A DNA stretch of 64,000 bases from Acidipila sp. (lineage in GTDB: Bacteria > Acidobacteriota > Terriglobia > Acidiferrales > UBA7541). The notes beneath the pieces were generated by a model. That model did no database searches and had not been told where the DNA came from. It worked only from the letters and a program-made list of their open reading frames with translations. Both the position numbers and the translations under genes were made by a program. Positions 34,974-44,927 of this stretch are shown here, piece after piece; the stretch's first letter is position 1, and every line of letters begins with the position of its first letter. Location of the stretch: NCBI GenBank assembly GCA_010365215.1, contig JAAFGT010000015.1, positions 36,526 through 100,525 on the forward strand. Direction: 5' to 3'.

Positions 34974-37043
34974 CTACTTCAGATAAATTGCCAGCCAATC
35001 GAGCACCGTCTTATGCCACAACTCGCTGTTTTGCGGCTTCAAGATCCAGTGCCCTTCATCGGGGAAAATCAGCAGTTTTGAGGGCACGCCTTGGCGTTGC
35101 AGCGCGGTAAAAAATTCCAGGCTCTGCGTATAAGGCACGCGGTAGTCCAGCTCACCGCAAATCACCAGCGTCGGCGTCTTGTACTTTCCGAACTCCGCGG
35201 CATATTTCTTCGGGGACCATTTTTCATACGCAGCTGGATTGCTCCACGGCGTCCCGCGCATTTCGTGCTCGGGAAACCACAGCTCCTCCGTGGCCCCGTA
35301 TTCGCTCTCCTGGTTGTAGACTCCGGCGTGCGAGATGATCGATTTGAAACGCCCTTTGGTTTGCGATTCGAACCAGTCCATCATGAAGCCGCCGTAGGAA
35401 GCCCCTGCTGCAGCCATCCGGTTCCCATCGATGAACGGGTACTTCTTAAGAGCGAAATCTGTTCCGTGGATCAGATCCGTGTACGCCTTGCCGCCCCAGT
35501 CATCCTGAATCTCATCGGTAAATTTCTGGCCAAACCCGGTCGAACCACGTCGATTGATCAGTAGCACTACATAACCCGGCGACGCCAAAACCTCCGGATT
35601 CCAGCGGTAGCTCCAGCCATCGTGCCACATGGTCTGCGGGCCTCCATGGGCGATCAGCAAAAGCGGATATTTTTTAGCCGCGTCGAACGCCGGCGGCCGC
35701 ACCAGCATCGCGTGGATTTTCGTTTTGTCCGAGGCGTCGAACCAGAAATGTTCTGCGGCCGGCAAGTCGAGTTGCGCCAGTCGCTCGGCGTTGTGCCGCG
35801 TGAGTTGCCGCACCCCGCTGCCGTTTTCCGCCGCGGCGGCAAAAACTTCCGCCGGCGCTTGGAGGCTCGATTGCGTGAAAATCAGCGTCTTGCCGTCAGG
35901 CGTGAGCCCAAATCCCTCCACGGTAAACAGCCGCACTACGCCCTTCGGCTCGCTCCCGGCCGCCGCGGCCATATTGAAGATGGCCACCACGCCGCGATCC
36001 TCGGCTGTGAAATAGAGTGACTTGCCGTCGGGCGCCCAGGCAATGGTATCCACGCTGCGATCGAAGTTTTCGCTGAGATTCGTGTGCTTGCCGCTGGCGC
36101 GGTCGTAAAGCATCAAGCGCCAGCGGTCCGCCTCATACGCGGCGATGAGTTGCGCGTGATACGCAATCGTCTTTCCATCCGGTGAATACACCGCGCCGCC
36201 ATCGAAGCCGGGATTCGTGGTAATGCGCTTGGGCGCCGCGCTGCCGTCTACCGGCACCACAAAAAGATCTCCGTTCGTGCTGATGGCCGCCTCTTTGTCC
36301 GCGTTGGCGGTGAAGCAGATCTCCTTGCCGTCCGGCGAAAACGCCAGCTCGTCCGGCCCACCCAGCGAGAATGGCGGCACGTCGTAATCCGCCTCTGGAG
36401 TCAGGTCACGCGCGGCGCCTCCCGTGGCCGCCACGGCGAACAGGTGGCTGCGCTTCCCCTCGCTGAAATGCGTCCAGTGCCGGTACAGCAGATGCTCGTA
36501 AATCCGCGCCTTCACTTTGCTTTTTTCGCGTTCGGCATCGCGCTTCTGGTTGCAGGCGTCGTCTTTGCAATCCAGATAAACTTCGCTGGTAAACGCAAAC
36601 GTTTTGCCGTCCGGCGACCACAACAGATTGTCGGCGCCGGTGGAAATTCCCGCGATTTTTGCAGCCTCGCCTCCCTCCTCCGCAATCACATAAATCTGCG
36701 CAGCGCCGTCGCGGCTGGAGAGAAATGCAATACGCTTCGAATCCGGCGACCAGCGCGGCCCGCTCTCGTGCCCGCTCCGCGTAAGCTGCTTGGGCTCGCC
36801 GCCCGCCACCGCCACCACCCACAAGTCGCGCGCCAGGCGGTTCGCCTCCATGTCGGGCGTAGCCACGGTATAGGCCACCAGCTTGCCGTCGGGAGAGACC
36901 TGCGACTCCGCCACGCGGTGCATCGTCACCAGGTCTCCAAACGAAATGGCGCGCTTGGACTGCGCCCCGGCCACGCACGGCGCTCCCACGGACAGGCCGA
37001 AAATGAACAGCGCTCCCACCAAGCTCAGCATCCAGCGTTTCAT
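34974..37043 (-). CDS. Exported S9-family prolyl oligopeptidase-type peptidase
   Basis: 689 residues from the ATG at 37043, fixed by AGGAG upstream and a following signal peptide (MKRWMLSLVGALFIFGLSVG ... AGA-QS). A WD40-like beta-propeller with repeated SPDGK motifs covers about 40-420, followed by the alpha/beta hydrolase domain. The catalytic residues are Ser549 (GASYGGFM), Asp633 (GELDYRVP) and His665 (DEGHWIL). It is likely a periplasmic dipeptidyl or acylaminoacyl peptidase for small peptides. It is divergent from the selenoprotein at 37165. Confidence 0.93.
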   Translation of the reverse strand: MKRWMLSLVGALFIFGLSVGAPCVAGAQSKRAISFGDLVTMHRVAESQVSPDGKLVAYTVATPDMEANRLARDLWVVAVAGGEPKQLTRSGHESGPRWSPDSKRIAFLSSRDGAAQIYVIAEEGGEAAKIAGISTGADNLLWSPDGKTFAFTSEVYLDCKDDACNQKRDAEREKSKVKARIYEHLLYRHWTHFSEGKRSHLFAVAATGGAARDLTPEADYDVPPFSLGGPDELAFSPDGKEICFTANADKEAAISTNGDLFVVPVDGSAAPKRITTNPGFDGGAVYSPDGKTIAYHAQLIAAYEADRWRLMLYDRASGKHTNLSENFDRSVDTIAWAPDGKSLYFTAEDRGVVAIFNMAAAAGSEPKGVVRLFTVEGFGLTPDGKTLIFTQSSLQAPAEVFAAAAENGSGVRQLTRHNAERLAQLDLPAAEHFWFDASDKTKIHAMLVRPPAFDAAKKYPLLLIAHGGPQTMWHDGWSYRWNPEVLASPGYVVLLINRRGSTGFGQKFTDEIQDDWGGKAYTDLIHGTDFALKKYPFIDGNRMAAAGASYGGFMMDWFESQTKGRFKSIISHAGVYNQESEYGATEELWFPEHEMRGTPWSNPAAYEKWSPKKYAAEFGKYKTPTLVICGELDYRVPYTQSLEFFTALQRQGVPSKLLIFPDEGHWILKPQNSELWHKTVLDWLAIYLK

Positions 37044-37164
37044 AAAAGCTCTCCTGCGCGCCTGAATCCGGGGTTTATAACCGCGCCGCATCATTACACT
37101 TTCCAGACGCATTTCCAAGTAGACTACCCGCGTGCCGGCCCGCGACGAATCAGGGCGGGAAATT

Positions 37165-37875
37165 ATGACCAGCAGAGATATGTTGCGCGCCTCCGCGCCA
37201 GCCGCAGCTTTGCTCGCTCTGCTGGCCGCACTGCTGGTCTGGCAGAGTGCCGGCCACAGTACGCTTCCGGTAACCCAGCTGGATTCCAGCAACCAGCAGC
37301 TTCGTGAGGCATTCAACCGCGATGCCCAGAGCGTGCGCCTTCTCCTGCTGCTCGATCCCACTTGAAGCGTCTGCCTTCGGGGGGCCTCCGAAGTCCAGCG
37401 CACTGTCCTGAAGGCAAATCCGGATGCGAAGCTGAAGGTCTACGTTGTTTGGCTGCCCGTTTTCGCTGGTGGTCGCGCAGCCTATGCCGACGCCCAGCGC
37501 GAGGCGCGCACGCTTTCCGGCGCGCGCGTCGAGCACTTCTGGAATCCGGACGCGTCGCTCGGCCGCCAGTATGCCGCGCGCTTGAATCTTCCGGCGCGTT
37601 TCCATCTCCCCGCAAGCCTTCCGGCCTGGGACGTCTACTTCATTTTCCCCGCGGGAACTCTCTGGGGAACTCAGCAGGACGACCAGCCGCCCGTCCCCCC
37701 GTTCTGGATGCATCAACTGAGCGGCGCGCCCAGCGATCGGTGGCTGGATCCCGAGAAGTTCGCGCAAGCTGTGCAGCGCTACCTCGCTACGGCAGCGAAT
37801 CCGCAATCCCGTCTGCCGGTCCCACCACCGGAAGTATCACGCGCGAGCCATGCCTGCGGTCATGATAGATCGTGA
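37165..37875 (+). CDS. Membrane-anchored thioredoxin-like selenoprotein with U-x-x-C motif
   Basis: 236 residues when the UGA at 37363-37365 is read as selenocysteine 67. An N-terminal hydrophobic anchor or signal (APAAALLALLAALLVWQSAG) is followed by VRLLLLLDPT-Sec-SVCLRGASEVQ, the position of the redox CxxC in thioredoxin-fold proteins; Cys70 is the partner. After the UGA the frame stays coding-like for 170 codons (KLKVYVVWLP, HFWNPD, PAWDVYFIF). Related proteins with PTCxxC at this spot are known from memory. A GC-rich hairpin follows the UGA. The last 89 bases overlap the convergent CocE gene. It probably acts as a periplasmic oxidoreductase; the partner is unknown. Confidence 0.75.
37363..37393 (+). 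promoter_or_regulatory. UGA codon plus SECIS-like hairpin (thioredoxin-like gene)
   Basis: CTTCGG (37375-37380) pairs with CCGAAG (37388-37393); the loop GGGGCCT begins 16 bases after the UGA and could pair further inside. Position and G-rich apex fit a bacterial SECIS. Judged by eye only. Confidence 0.55.
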
Positions 37876-39631
37876 TCGTAGCGGCGCGAGCTTCCGCCGA
37901 ATCCATTTCCAGCTTGCCGGTCTGCAGGTTCACAGAAAAGTGCGGAGCAAACGCTCCAGAGACCTGCACGCGCACGCGGTGACCACTGCGGAATAAATTG
38001 CTGGTGATAAGGTTTTCGAGCTTGACCGTATACACGGCGCCCGGCTTCAGTAACTCCCGCTTCGTTCCGCTCCGGTAGCTTGCGCGCTGCACATCGGGGC
38101 CCGGGCTCATCAAATTAAAGGCCGTGCCATCCGGCGCTACGTCGAGAAGACGCACCCACAGGTCCAGATCCGGCGCGTCGCTCGAAAGAAAAATCTCCGC
38201 GCGGATTTTCCCGGTGACTTCCACGTCGCTTGTCACCGGCGCGGAATCGAATACCAATACTCCGTCACGCCCCTCGAGCGCCCGGTAGTCGTGCGCGCCC
38301 AGGACGTCGCCAAACGGATCACGCAGCGGATGCGCCGGGTCGGAGATAAAACTGCTCTTCGCATTTGCATCCCACGATGGCTTCGCACGCAGCACCCCCG
38401 TTTTTCCACGCTCCACGGCTCCGCCCACGGCTCCACCCACAGCTCCCCCTAGATTTAAATTTACCGGCGTGGTGGGTGGCGGCCAGGATTCCCGTTCGTG
38501 CCAGGCATTCTCACCCATAACAAAGTAACGCACCGCATTGTCGCGCTCCACGCCGTTGGCCACGCCTCGGACGTAGTAGTCCAGCCAGCGCAGCACCGTT
38601 TCGTCGTAATCGATCGCCGCGGACGGCCCGAACTCGCGCTCGCCGAATTTTGTGCGCCCGGTGTTGGCCACGCCGTGCATCCACGGCCCCAGCAACAGGT
38701 GCGTCGCGGGATCTTTTTTTCCGCGTCGCGCCGCCACCAGCCCTTGGAAGTTGGTCGTCGCGCCTTCAGGCCCGTACGTTTCATCATGCCAGCCGGAGAG
38801 ATTTAGGACGGCTGCGGTGACGCGAGCGTACTTGCCGCGCAGCTCTGCCCAGTCCCACCACGGATCCGTGGGCTGGTGTTCCAGCCATTCGTAATACCAC
38901 GGAGCGAGTTCCTTCAAATCAGGCAGCGTGCCAAGCGGAAGGTGACTTTCGATTCGCGTGTGTTCGCGCTCCCAGCCGGCCTCTGCCTCGGCTTCAGTTC
39001 GCGGGCCGGGAAGATTCTTTTTCACGCGCACGTCAGGCGCAATGTTGTTCCAGATCCAGGATTGCCAGGAGAGATCGAAGACTCCACCAGAATAGAAAAA
39101 ATTTCGCGGCGTCGAGAACGTCATGGCCGGCACCATGGCTTTCAAATGGGGCGGCTGTTCCATCGCCGCAAGCCACTGTACTGCGCCGGGATAAGAAAGC
39201 CCGAAAGTGCCCACGGCGCCATTCGACCACGACTGCTTCGCGGCCCATTCGATCGTGTCGTAGCCATCGCGCCCTTCGTTGCGGTAGGCCTGGAACTCGC
39301 CCTGCGAATGGAAGCGCCCGCGCACATCCTGGACCACCACGGCGTAGCCGCGCCCCACCGCCTTCACAAATGTCGTGTATTCCGTCTGCGCTTCGTCCTT
39401 CCCGTACGGCGTGCGATAAACCAGCACAGGGAAACGGTCCGCGCCGCGTGGCCGCAAGATGTCTGCGCGCAGGAGTACCCCGTCGCGCATGGGAATATCC
39501 ACGTTGCGCTCAATCGTGAAGTTTTCCTCCGCCGCGGGTGCAATCGTTCCGGAACCGAAAGTGGCGGCGACAACACCCATAAGGCTGAAGAGCAACGCTC
39601 GTCGCGATACTGGTCTCATATTCGCAAACAT
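37787..39631 (-). CDS. Exported CocE/NonD-family hydrolase
   Basis: 614 residues with an N-terminal export signal (SRRALLFSLMGVVAATFGSG) and AAGGTGAG five bases before the ATG. An alpha/beta hydrolase of the CocE / X-Pro dipeptidyl-peptidase group: Ser146 (GTFGLSYPGA), Asp282 (SGWHDE) and His318 (GPWMHG) form the triad. The C-terminal jelly-roll domain is visible (APDLDLWVRLLDVAPDG ... RVQVSGAFAPHF). A GGAV triplication near residue 400 is encoded by 12-bp repeats at 38415. It hydrolyses esters or amides; peptidase or acylase activity cannot be distinguished here. Confidence 0.9.
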   Translation of the reverse strand: MFANMRPVSRRALLFSLMGVVAATFGSGTIAPAAEENFTIERNVDIPMRDGVLLRADILRPRGADRFPVLVYRTPYGKDEAQTEYTTFVKAVGRGYAVVVQDVRGRFHSQGEFQAYRNEGRDGYDTIEWAAKQSWSNGAVGTFGLSYPGAVQWLAAMEQPPHLKAMVPAMTFSTPRNFFYSGGVFDLSWQSWIWNNIAPDVRVKKNLPGPRTEAEAEAGWEREHTRIESHLPLGTLPDLKELAPWYYEWLEHQPTDPWWDWAELRGKYARVTAAVLNLSGWHDETYGPEGATTNFQGLVAARRGKKDPATHLLLGPWMHGVANTGRTKFGEREFGPSAAIDYDETVLRWLDYYVRGVANGVERDNAVRYFVMGENAWHERESWPPPTTPVNLNLGGAVGGAVGGAVERGKTGVLRAKPSWDANAKSSFISDPAHPLRDPFGDVLGAHDYRALEGRDGVLVFDSAPVTSDVEVTGKIRAEIFLSSDAPDLDLWVRLLDVAPDGTAFNLMSPGPDVQRASYRSGTKRELLKPGAVYTVKLENLITSNLFRSGHRVRVQVSGAFAPHFSVNLQTGKLEMDSAEARAATITIYHDRRHGSRVILPVVGPADGIADSLP

Positions 39632-39682
39632 TAACTCACCTTTTGTCCCACCATCATCCTCGGCTGCGTCCCCGGCGCGCAG

Positions 39683-41008
39683 CTAGACTTCGCCGGCGGC
39701 AGCGCTCGCGCGCCGCCGTGCCCACAGCCAGTTGACCAGCGCCACACTCATCGTCGCGAGAATAGCGATCAGCTCGCCGCGTCCCATGCGCAGCGCCAGC
39801 ACCAGCGCGAATAGAACTCCCAATCCGGCCCATACCGGTGCCGCCGGTAATCGAAACGCATCCGCATCCGGCCGCTTGCGTCGCAGCGTCAGCACCGAGG
39901 TGCAAACCACTCCGTAGGTCAACAGCCGCGCCACCGCCGAGAGAACCGCGTTCCACGTAAAGCTGCCCGCAACAGCTAGCGCGTACATAATCACCGCAAC
40001 CGCCAGGATGGAAACATAAGGTGTGCGGAACTTTCGCGCCACCGCCGCGAACACCGGCGGAAAATCTCCACGTTCCGCCAGCGCAAATGTAAGCCGCGGC
40101 GCGTTGAGCATCTGCGAGCTGACGTTGCCGTAAACCGAAACCAGCGCGCCCGCGGAAAGAAACGCGGCTCCCGCGGGACCCATAAAAAGCCTGGCAGCTT
40201 CGGCCAGCGGGCGATCCGTGGTCGACGCCGGTCCCAGCGTACGCAATACCACCACCTGAATGAGCGTGTAAATGATCGTGCAAATGCCCAGTGAAGTAAA
40301 AAGCGCGAAGGGAACATCGCGCCGCGCGTTGCGCGCTTCGCCCATGGGCAGCAGCGCCCCTTCAAATCCTCCGTAAGCAAAGACCAGCAAAAGTATCGCG
40401 CTCAGCCAGTTGCTTCCGGAGGGCGATGCCGCGCCGGTCAGCGCCGTGAGCGGCGCCGGTCCTGGACCATGCACCAGCGCCAGACCTAAAACGATGAATA
40501 TGCTGAGCGGCAGTAACTTTGCCACCGCGAAAAAACTGCTGACGTTAACTCCGTCCTTCACTCCGCGTATGTTCACGGCCGCCAGCACGCCAATGATCAC
40601 CGCTAATACCAGCGCGCGCGCCAGCCCCATGTTCGCGCCCGGTACAAATTCCGCCAGATACTGCACAAAAATATTGGCGTTTGCCGCGCCCGAGGCCAGC
40701 CGCACCAGCCAGGTCAGCCATGCAATTTGAATGCCCGTCAACCGGCCATAGGCCTCGCGCGCGTAAAGATAAGGTCCACCGGCTTCGGAGAATTGTGAGG
40801 CCACTTCCGCGAAACAGGCCATGATAATGCCCATTCCTAACGCGGCCGCCACGTAGGCCCAGGGGCCGTAACTTCCCAGCAGAGCGGTAACCTTCGAGGG
40901 CAAGCCGAAGATTCCGCTTCCCACCACCGCGTTCACCATGAGCGCAATCAAGCCCCAGCGCCCAATGGCGCGGACCAACGTGCTCCCGGATTGCGGCGGC
41001 GCTGACAT
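39683..41008 (-). CDS. APC-superfamily amino-acid permease
   Basis: 441 residues with about twelve transmembrane helices. The first helix carries the APC substrate-binding signature (MVNAVVGSGIFGLPSKV), and FAYGGFEGALLPMGEARNARRDVP is typical of basic or small amino-acid permeases. It imports an amino acid across the inner membrane. It is divergent from the class III aminotransferase, which may use the imported substrate. Confidence 0.9.
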   Translation of the reverse strand: MSAPPQSGSTLVRAIGRWGLIALMVNAVVGSGIFGLPSKVTALLGSYGPWAYVAAALGMGIIMACFAEVASQFSEAGGPYLYAREAYGRLTGIQIAWLTWLVRLASGAANANIFVQYLAEFVPGANMGLARALVLAVIIGVLAAVNIRGVKDGVNVSSFFAVAKLLPLSIFIVLGLALVHGPGPAPLTALTGAASPSGSNWLSAILLLVFAYGGFEGALLPMGEARNARRDVPFALFTSLGICTIIYTLIQVVVLRTLGPASTTDRPLAEAARLFMGPAGAAFLSAGALVSVYGNVSSQMLNAPRLTFALAERGDFPPVFAAVARKFRTPYVSILAVAVIMYALAVAGSFTWNAVLSAVARLLTYGVVCTSVLTLRRKRPDADAFRLPAAPVWAGLGVLFALVLALRMGRGELIAILATMSVALVNWLWARRRASAAAGEV

Positions 41009-41227
41009 TGTTTTTTCCAGAAATACAAAAACTGCGCCGTGACGCTACGTCGTCGCCGCTATCTTGTCAACCATTCGTAATTGCACTGGCACTCTTGCCC
41101 TTGGTCGGTGGCTGGCCAACTCTCACGCAAAAATCTGCTAGAATCTCGCCTTCGTCAGGAGTCGCAGGTTGCCTTCTCAAGATTCACTATTCTCCGGCGT
41201 GTCGGCTGTTACTTCGCGCGGTGCCGC

Positions 41228-42583
41228 GTGACCTCCGCTCTTTTTCCGCGTAATTTCCGCAAGACCTATCCCGAAGCGGTTCGGGGCGACGGGTGCTACA
41301 TCGTTACCGCCGACGGCCGGCGCATTCTCGACGCGGCCGGCAGCGCCGCGGTCGTTTCCATCGGCCACGGTGTCGCGGCAGTAGGCCAGGCCATGGCCGG
41401 GCAAGCGCAACACCTTGCCTTCGCCCACACCTCTCAATTCCAGACGGCCATTGCCGAACGCCTCGCTGCTCGTGTGCTGGCGCTGGCGCCGCCCGCGTTC
41501 CGCAAGGGCGGCCGCGTCTATTTCACTTCGGGAGGTTCGGAAGCCGCGGAAACCGCTCTGAAACTTGCACGCCAATATTTCGTGGAGCGTGGCCAGCCCC
41601 AGCGCGTGCGCATGGTGGCGCGCTGGCAGAGTTATCACGGCTCTACGCTCGGCGCCATGGCCGTTTCCGGAAACACCCGCCGCCGCGAGAAATTTCTTCC
41701 CATGCTCCCCGACTGGGGACATATCGCTCCCTGTTACTGCTATCGCTGTCCTCTTGGACTGAAATACCCGGAGTGCGACGTGGCCTGCGCTGACGAGTTG
41801 GAGAAATTCGTAGCCGGTGTTGCTCCCGAAACGGTTGCCGCATTTCTCTTCGAGCCGGTTGTGGGCGCGACGCTCGGCGCGGTAGCTCCGCCTCTTGGTA
41901 CGCCAAACTATGTCCAGCGCCTCGCCGACATCTGCCGCCGCCATGGAATTCTGCTGATTGCCGATGAAGTGATGAGCGGCATGGGGCGCACAGGAATCCC
42001 CTTCGCCGTGGAACACTGGGGAGTAACGCCGGACATCATCCTGGTGGGGAAGGGAATTGCCAGCGGTTACGCCCCGCTCGGCGCGGTGATTGTTGCCCCG
42101 CATGTAGTCGATGCTATTGCCAACGGCTCCGCGGCCTTCGATCACGGATTCACTTACCAGATGCATCCCGTTTCAATGGCCGCAAGCCACGCGGTGCTCG
42201 ATGTGCTCGAGGAGCGCCGTTTATTCGAGCGCGTCGCCCCCATGGGAGCAGCCCTGCTCGAAGCGCTTGCGCCTCTGCGTGCATCGCCCATCGTCGGCGA
42301 CCTTCGCGGCATGGGTCTGTTGATTGGAATTGAATTTGTGCGCAACGCCGCCACGCGCGAGCCCTTTCCGTCCGAGGCCAATGTGGCCGAACGCATCCGC
42401 CTCGCCGCCCTCGAACGGGGCGTGGCCGTCTACCCCACACAGGGTTGCGTGGACGGTCGCGCAGGCGATCACATCCTGCTCGCCCCGCCGTTTATTCTGA
42501 GCAATCACGAGATCCAGGAAATCGCCCAGGCTCTGCAATACGCCGTAACCCGTGTCGCCGAAGGAATGGCACTCACCCCATGA
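41228..42583 (+). CDS. Class III pyridoxal-phosphate aminotransferase
   Basis: 451 residues from the GTG at 41228; the frame is open further upstream, but the fold begins at FPRNFRKTYPEAVRG. PLP motifs: FTSGGSEAAETALKLARQY (phosphate clamp), LIADEVMSGMGRTG (cofactor Asp) and LVGKGIASGYAPLGAV with the Schiff-base Lys. It resembles omega-amino-acid or 4-aminobutyrate-type transaminases. A cysteine-rich loop (CYCYRCPLGLKYPECDVAC) is seen in a subgroup of these enzymes. The exact amino donor is not determined. Confidence 0.9.
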   Translation: MTSALFPRNFRKTYPEAVRGDGCYIVTADGRRILDAAGSAAVVSIGHGVAAVGQAMAGQAQHLAFAHTSQFQTAIAERLAARVLALAPPAFRKGGRVYFTSGGSEAAETALKLARQYFVERGQPQRVRMVARWQSYHGSTLGAMAVSGNTRRREKFLPMLPDWGHIAPCYCYRCPLGLKYPECDVACADELEKFVAGVAPETVAAFLFEPVVGATLGAVAPPLGTPNYVQRLADICRRHGILLIADEVMSGMGRTGIPFAVEHWGVTPDIILVGKGIASGYAPLGAVIVAPHVVDAIANGSAAFDHGFTYQMHPVSMAASHAVLDVLEERRLFERVAPMGAALLEALAPLRASPIVGDLRGMGLLIGIEFVRNAATREPFPSEANVAERIRLAALERGVAVYPTQGCVDGRAGDHILLAPPFILSNHEIQEIAQALQYAVTRVAEGMALTP

Positions 42584-42704
42584 GATATTCAGACAGCCCG
42601 GCGGCAACTAGTAACTCGTTGGTAATCATCGCCAGAAAATTGCGGATTATTTTATGTTTAACAGGCAATTTATTTTTACCAAAAAATCTTGTGTAATTTT
42701 TAAT

Positions 42705-44909
42705 ATGTTAACCAAGCAGAGGTATCTCTTTTCGAATGTGCCAGTTACAAGGAGCCTGTCGTGTCGCGTTTTCTGCGGCTTCCTCCTCATACCGCTGCTC
42801 GTCCTCGCCGGTTCCGCGCAATCCGACACCACCCCGCCGCGCCTTCGCGGCTTCACGTCCGCCGGCTCGCTCGCCCAATCTAAACTCGAAACCGAATTCA
42901 AAACCATCCCCTCGCCTGAACGCGCGCGCGATTGGCACCGCTATTTCACCGCTGAGCCGCATCCCGCGGCCTCGGCGCGCAACAACGAACTCGCCGGCTA
43001 CATCGCAGCCGAATGGAAAAAGCAGGGTTGGGAAGACGTGGTCATCCGCCAGTACGACGTTTGGCACTCCGCACCGCGCGAAATCAGCGTGGAAATGACC
43101 GCACCCGTGAACTACCGTGCGTCCTTGCGCGAAGATTCCTACGCAGTTGATCCCGACACCAGCAATCCCCGCGTCAGCTCTGCTTATCTCGCATATTCGG
43201 CGTCGGGCGAAGTCACCGCGCCCGTCGTCTACGCGCACAGCGGTAATCCCGAAGACTACGATGTCTTGCGAAAAGCTGGAATCGATGTTCGCGGCAAGAT
43301 CGTGCTGGTCCGCTATTCAAATCCCTACAGCTATCGCGGCTTTAAAGCTCTCACCGCGGAGCGCATGGGCGCAGCCGCTCTGCTGATCTATTCCGACCCG
43401 CAAGAGGACGGTTTCAAGCGCGGTAAAGTTTTCCCGGAAGGGCCGTGGGGCCCGGAGAGCCACATTCAGCGCGGCGGGATTCCCTACGACTTCATTGTGC
43501 CGGGCGATCCGCAGACGCCAGGCTGGGCTTCGGTGCCCGGCGCAAAACGCATACCTGTTGAACAGGCGCAATCCTTGCCGAAGATTATGGCCGTGCCGCT
43601 GTCGTGGCGCGACGCCAAGCCGCTGCTCGAAAACATGGACGGTCCCGCGGCGCCGAAAAATTGGCGGGGCGCGCTGCCCATCAAATATCGACTGAGCGGG
43701 CGCGTGCTTGCCCACGTAAAAGTAGATATGAAAACCAGCATCGAGCCTTATTACGTGGTCGAGGCGCGCCTGCGCGGGGGCGAACGGCCGGACGAATGGA
43801 TCGTGATGGGCAATCATCGCGACGCATGGGAATTCGGCGGCGTCGATCCTTCGAGCGGTACCGCTTCGATGATGGAGGTTACTCGCGCGTTAGGTTCGCT
43901 CAAGCAGCAGGGCTGGCGCCCGCGCCGCACGATGATCGTCTGCAGCTGGGATGGCGAAGAATTTGCTCTCACCGGTTCCACCGAATGGGGCGAGCAGTTC
44001 GCCGATGATCTGAAAGAAAAGGGAGTCGCCTACATCAATGTGGACTCCTCCACTTCCGGCCCCAGTTTTGATCCCAACGCTGTGCCTTCGCTCGCGCCAT
44101 TGTTGATCGAGGTCAGCCGCGCGGTGACGGATCCATCCGGGAAATCACTTTACGAAGCGTGGAAGCTTTCCGCCGCGCATAGCGCCGGCAAAACATCGCT
44201 CCCGGACAGCGACCTGGTCAACACGCGCATTGGCAGCGGCTCTGACCACACTGTGTTCCTCAATTTCGACGGCGTTCCCAGCATCCTTCTGGGTTTTGAA
44301 GGCCCCTACGGCGTCTATCATTCGCAATACGATAATTTTTACTGGATGAACCATTTCGGCGATCCCGGATACCGTTACCACACGCTGATGAGCACGTTGT
44401 GGGGCGTGCTGGCTTTGCGGCTGGCAAATGCCCAGGCTCTGCCATTCGATTTTGGCGCATACGCATCGAGTCTTCGCCAGTTCGTTCAGGAAGTCGACCA
44501 GCGCAATAAGTTGCGCGGCCGCGTGGATTTAAGTTCTCTCTATGCGCATCTGGCGGAATTTGAAGACGCCGGGCAGGCGCTGGCGCGAGGCACGGAAAGC
44601 GCGCTGGCCGCCGGTCACCTCGACGTTCCAACAGCGAATGAGATTAATCGCCGCATCATGGAAGTGGAACGAAACTGGCTCAACCCTGAGGGCATTCCCG
44701 GCAGGCCGTGGTTTAAGCACATGCTCTATGCGTCACGCTTTACCTACGCGCACCTGGAAGTGCCCGGCCTCACCGAGGCCGCCGAGGCAAAAAATTGGAA
44801 ACTGGCAGGCGAACAAGCCCAACTGATTGATCAGGCCGTAATCAAAAACACTGCGCTGCTTCGCGAAGCCATCGCCATACTGGCAAAAGGAATCAGCGCG
44901 GAGAAATAG
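42705..44909 (+). CDS. Exported M28-family metallopeptidase (glutamate carboxypeptidase II-like)
   Basis: About 734 residues. The start is uncertain: ATGs at 42654 and 42705 both precede the signal peptide (CGFLLIPLLVLAGSAQS). Order: PA domain (GKIVLVRYSN ... MGAAALLIYSDP), M28 catalytic domain and a transferrin-receptor-like dimerisation domain. Zinc ligands are seen in GNHRDAWEFGGVDPSSG (His, Asp), SWDGEEFALTGS (catalytic Glu and Glu), INVDSSTSG and VYHSQYDNF. It trims peptides outside the cytoplasm, and the next three exported hydrolases lie on the same strand. Confidence 0.92.
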   Translation: MLTKQRYLFSNVPVTRSLSCRVFCGFLLIPLLVLAGSAQSDTTPPRLRGFTSAGSLAQSKLETEFKTIPSPERARDWHRYFTAEPHPAASARNNELAGYIAAEWKKQGWEDVVIRQYDVWHSAPREISVEMTAPVNYRASLREDSYAVDPDTSNPRVSSAYLAYSASGEVTAPVVYAHSGNPEDYDVLRKAGIDVRGKIVLVRYSNPYSYRGFKALTAERMGAAALLIYSDPQEDGFKRGKVFPEGPWGPESHIQRGGIPYDFIVPGDPQTPGWASVPGAKRIPVEQAQSLPKIMAVPLSWRDAKPLLENMDGPAAPKNWRGALPIKYRLSGRVLAHVKVDMKTSIEPYYVVEARLRGGERPDEWIVMGNHRDAWEFGGVDPSSGTASMMEVTRALGSLKQQGWRPRRTMIVCSWDGEEFALTGSTEWGEQFADDLKEKGVAYINVDSSTSGPSFDPNAVPSLAPLLIEVSRAVTDPSGKSLYEAWKLSAAHSAGKTSLPDSDLVNTRIGSGSDHTVFLNFDGVPSILLGFEGPYGVYHSQYDNFYWMNHFGDPGYRYHTLMSTLWGVLALRLANAQALPFDFGAYASSLRQFVQEVDQRNKLRGRVDLSSLYAHLAEFEDAGQALARGTESALAAGHLDVPTANEINRRIMEVERNWLNPEGIPGRPWFKHMLYASRFTYAHLEVPGLTEAAEAKNWKLAGEQAQLIDQAVIKNTALLREAIAILAKGISAEK

Positions 44910-44927
44910 CCGCCGCTCGGAGGAATC

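Noticed and set aside
37132..37875. Split ORF read as a frameshifted or nonsense pseudogene
   Set aside because: There is no frame change, only one TGA. It falls exactly at a redox-cysteine position and coding character is kept on both sides, which fits selenocysteine better than decay.
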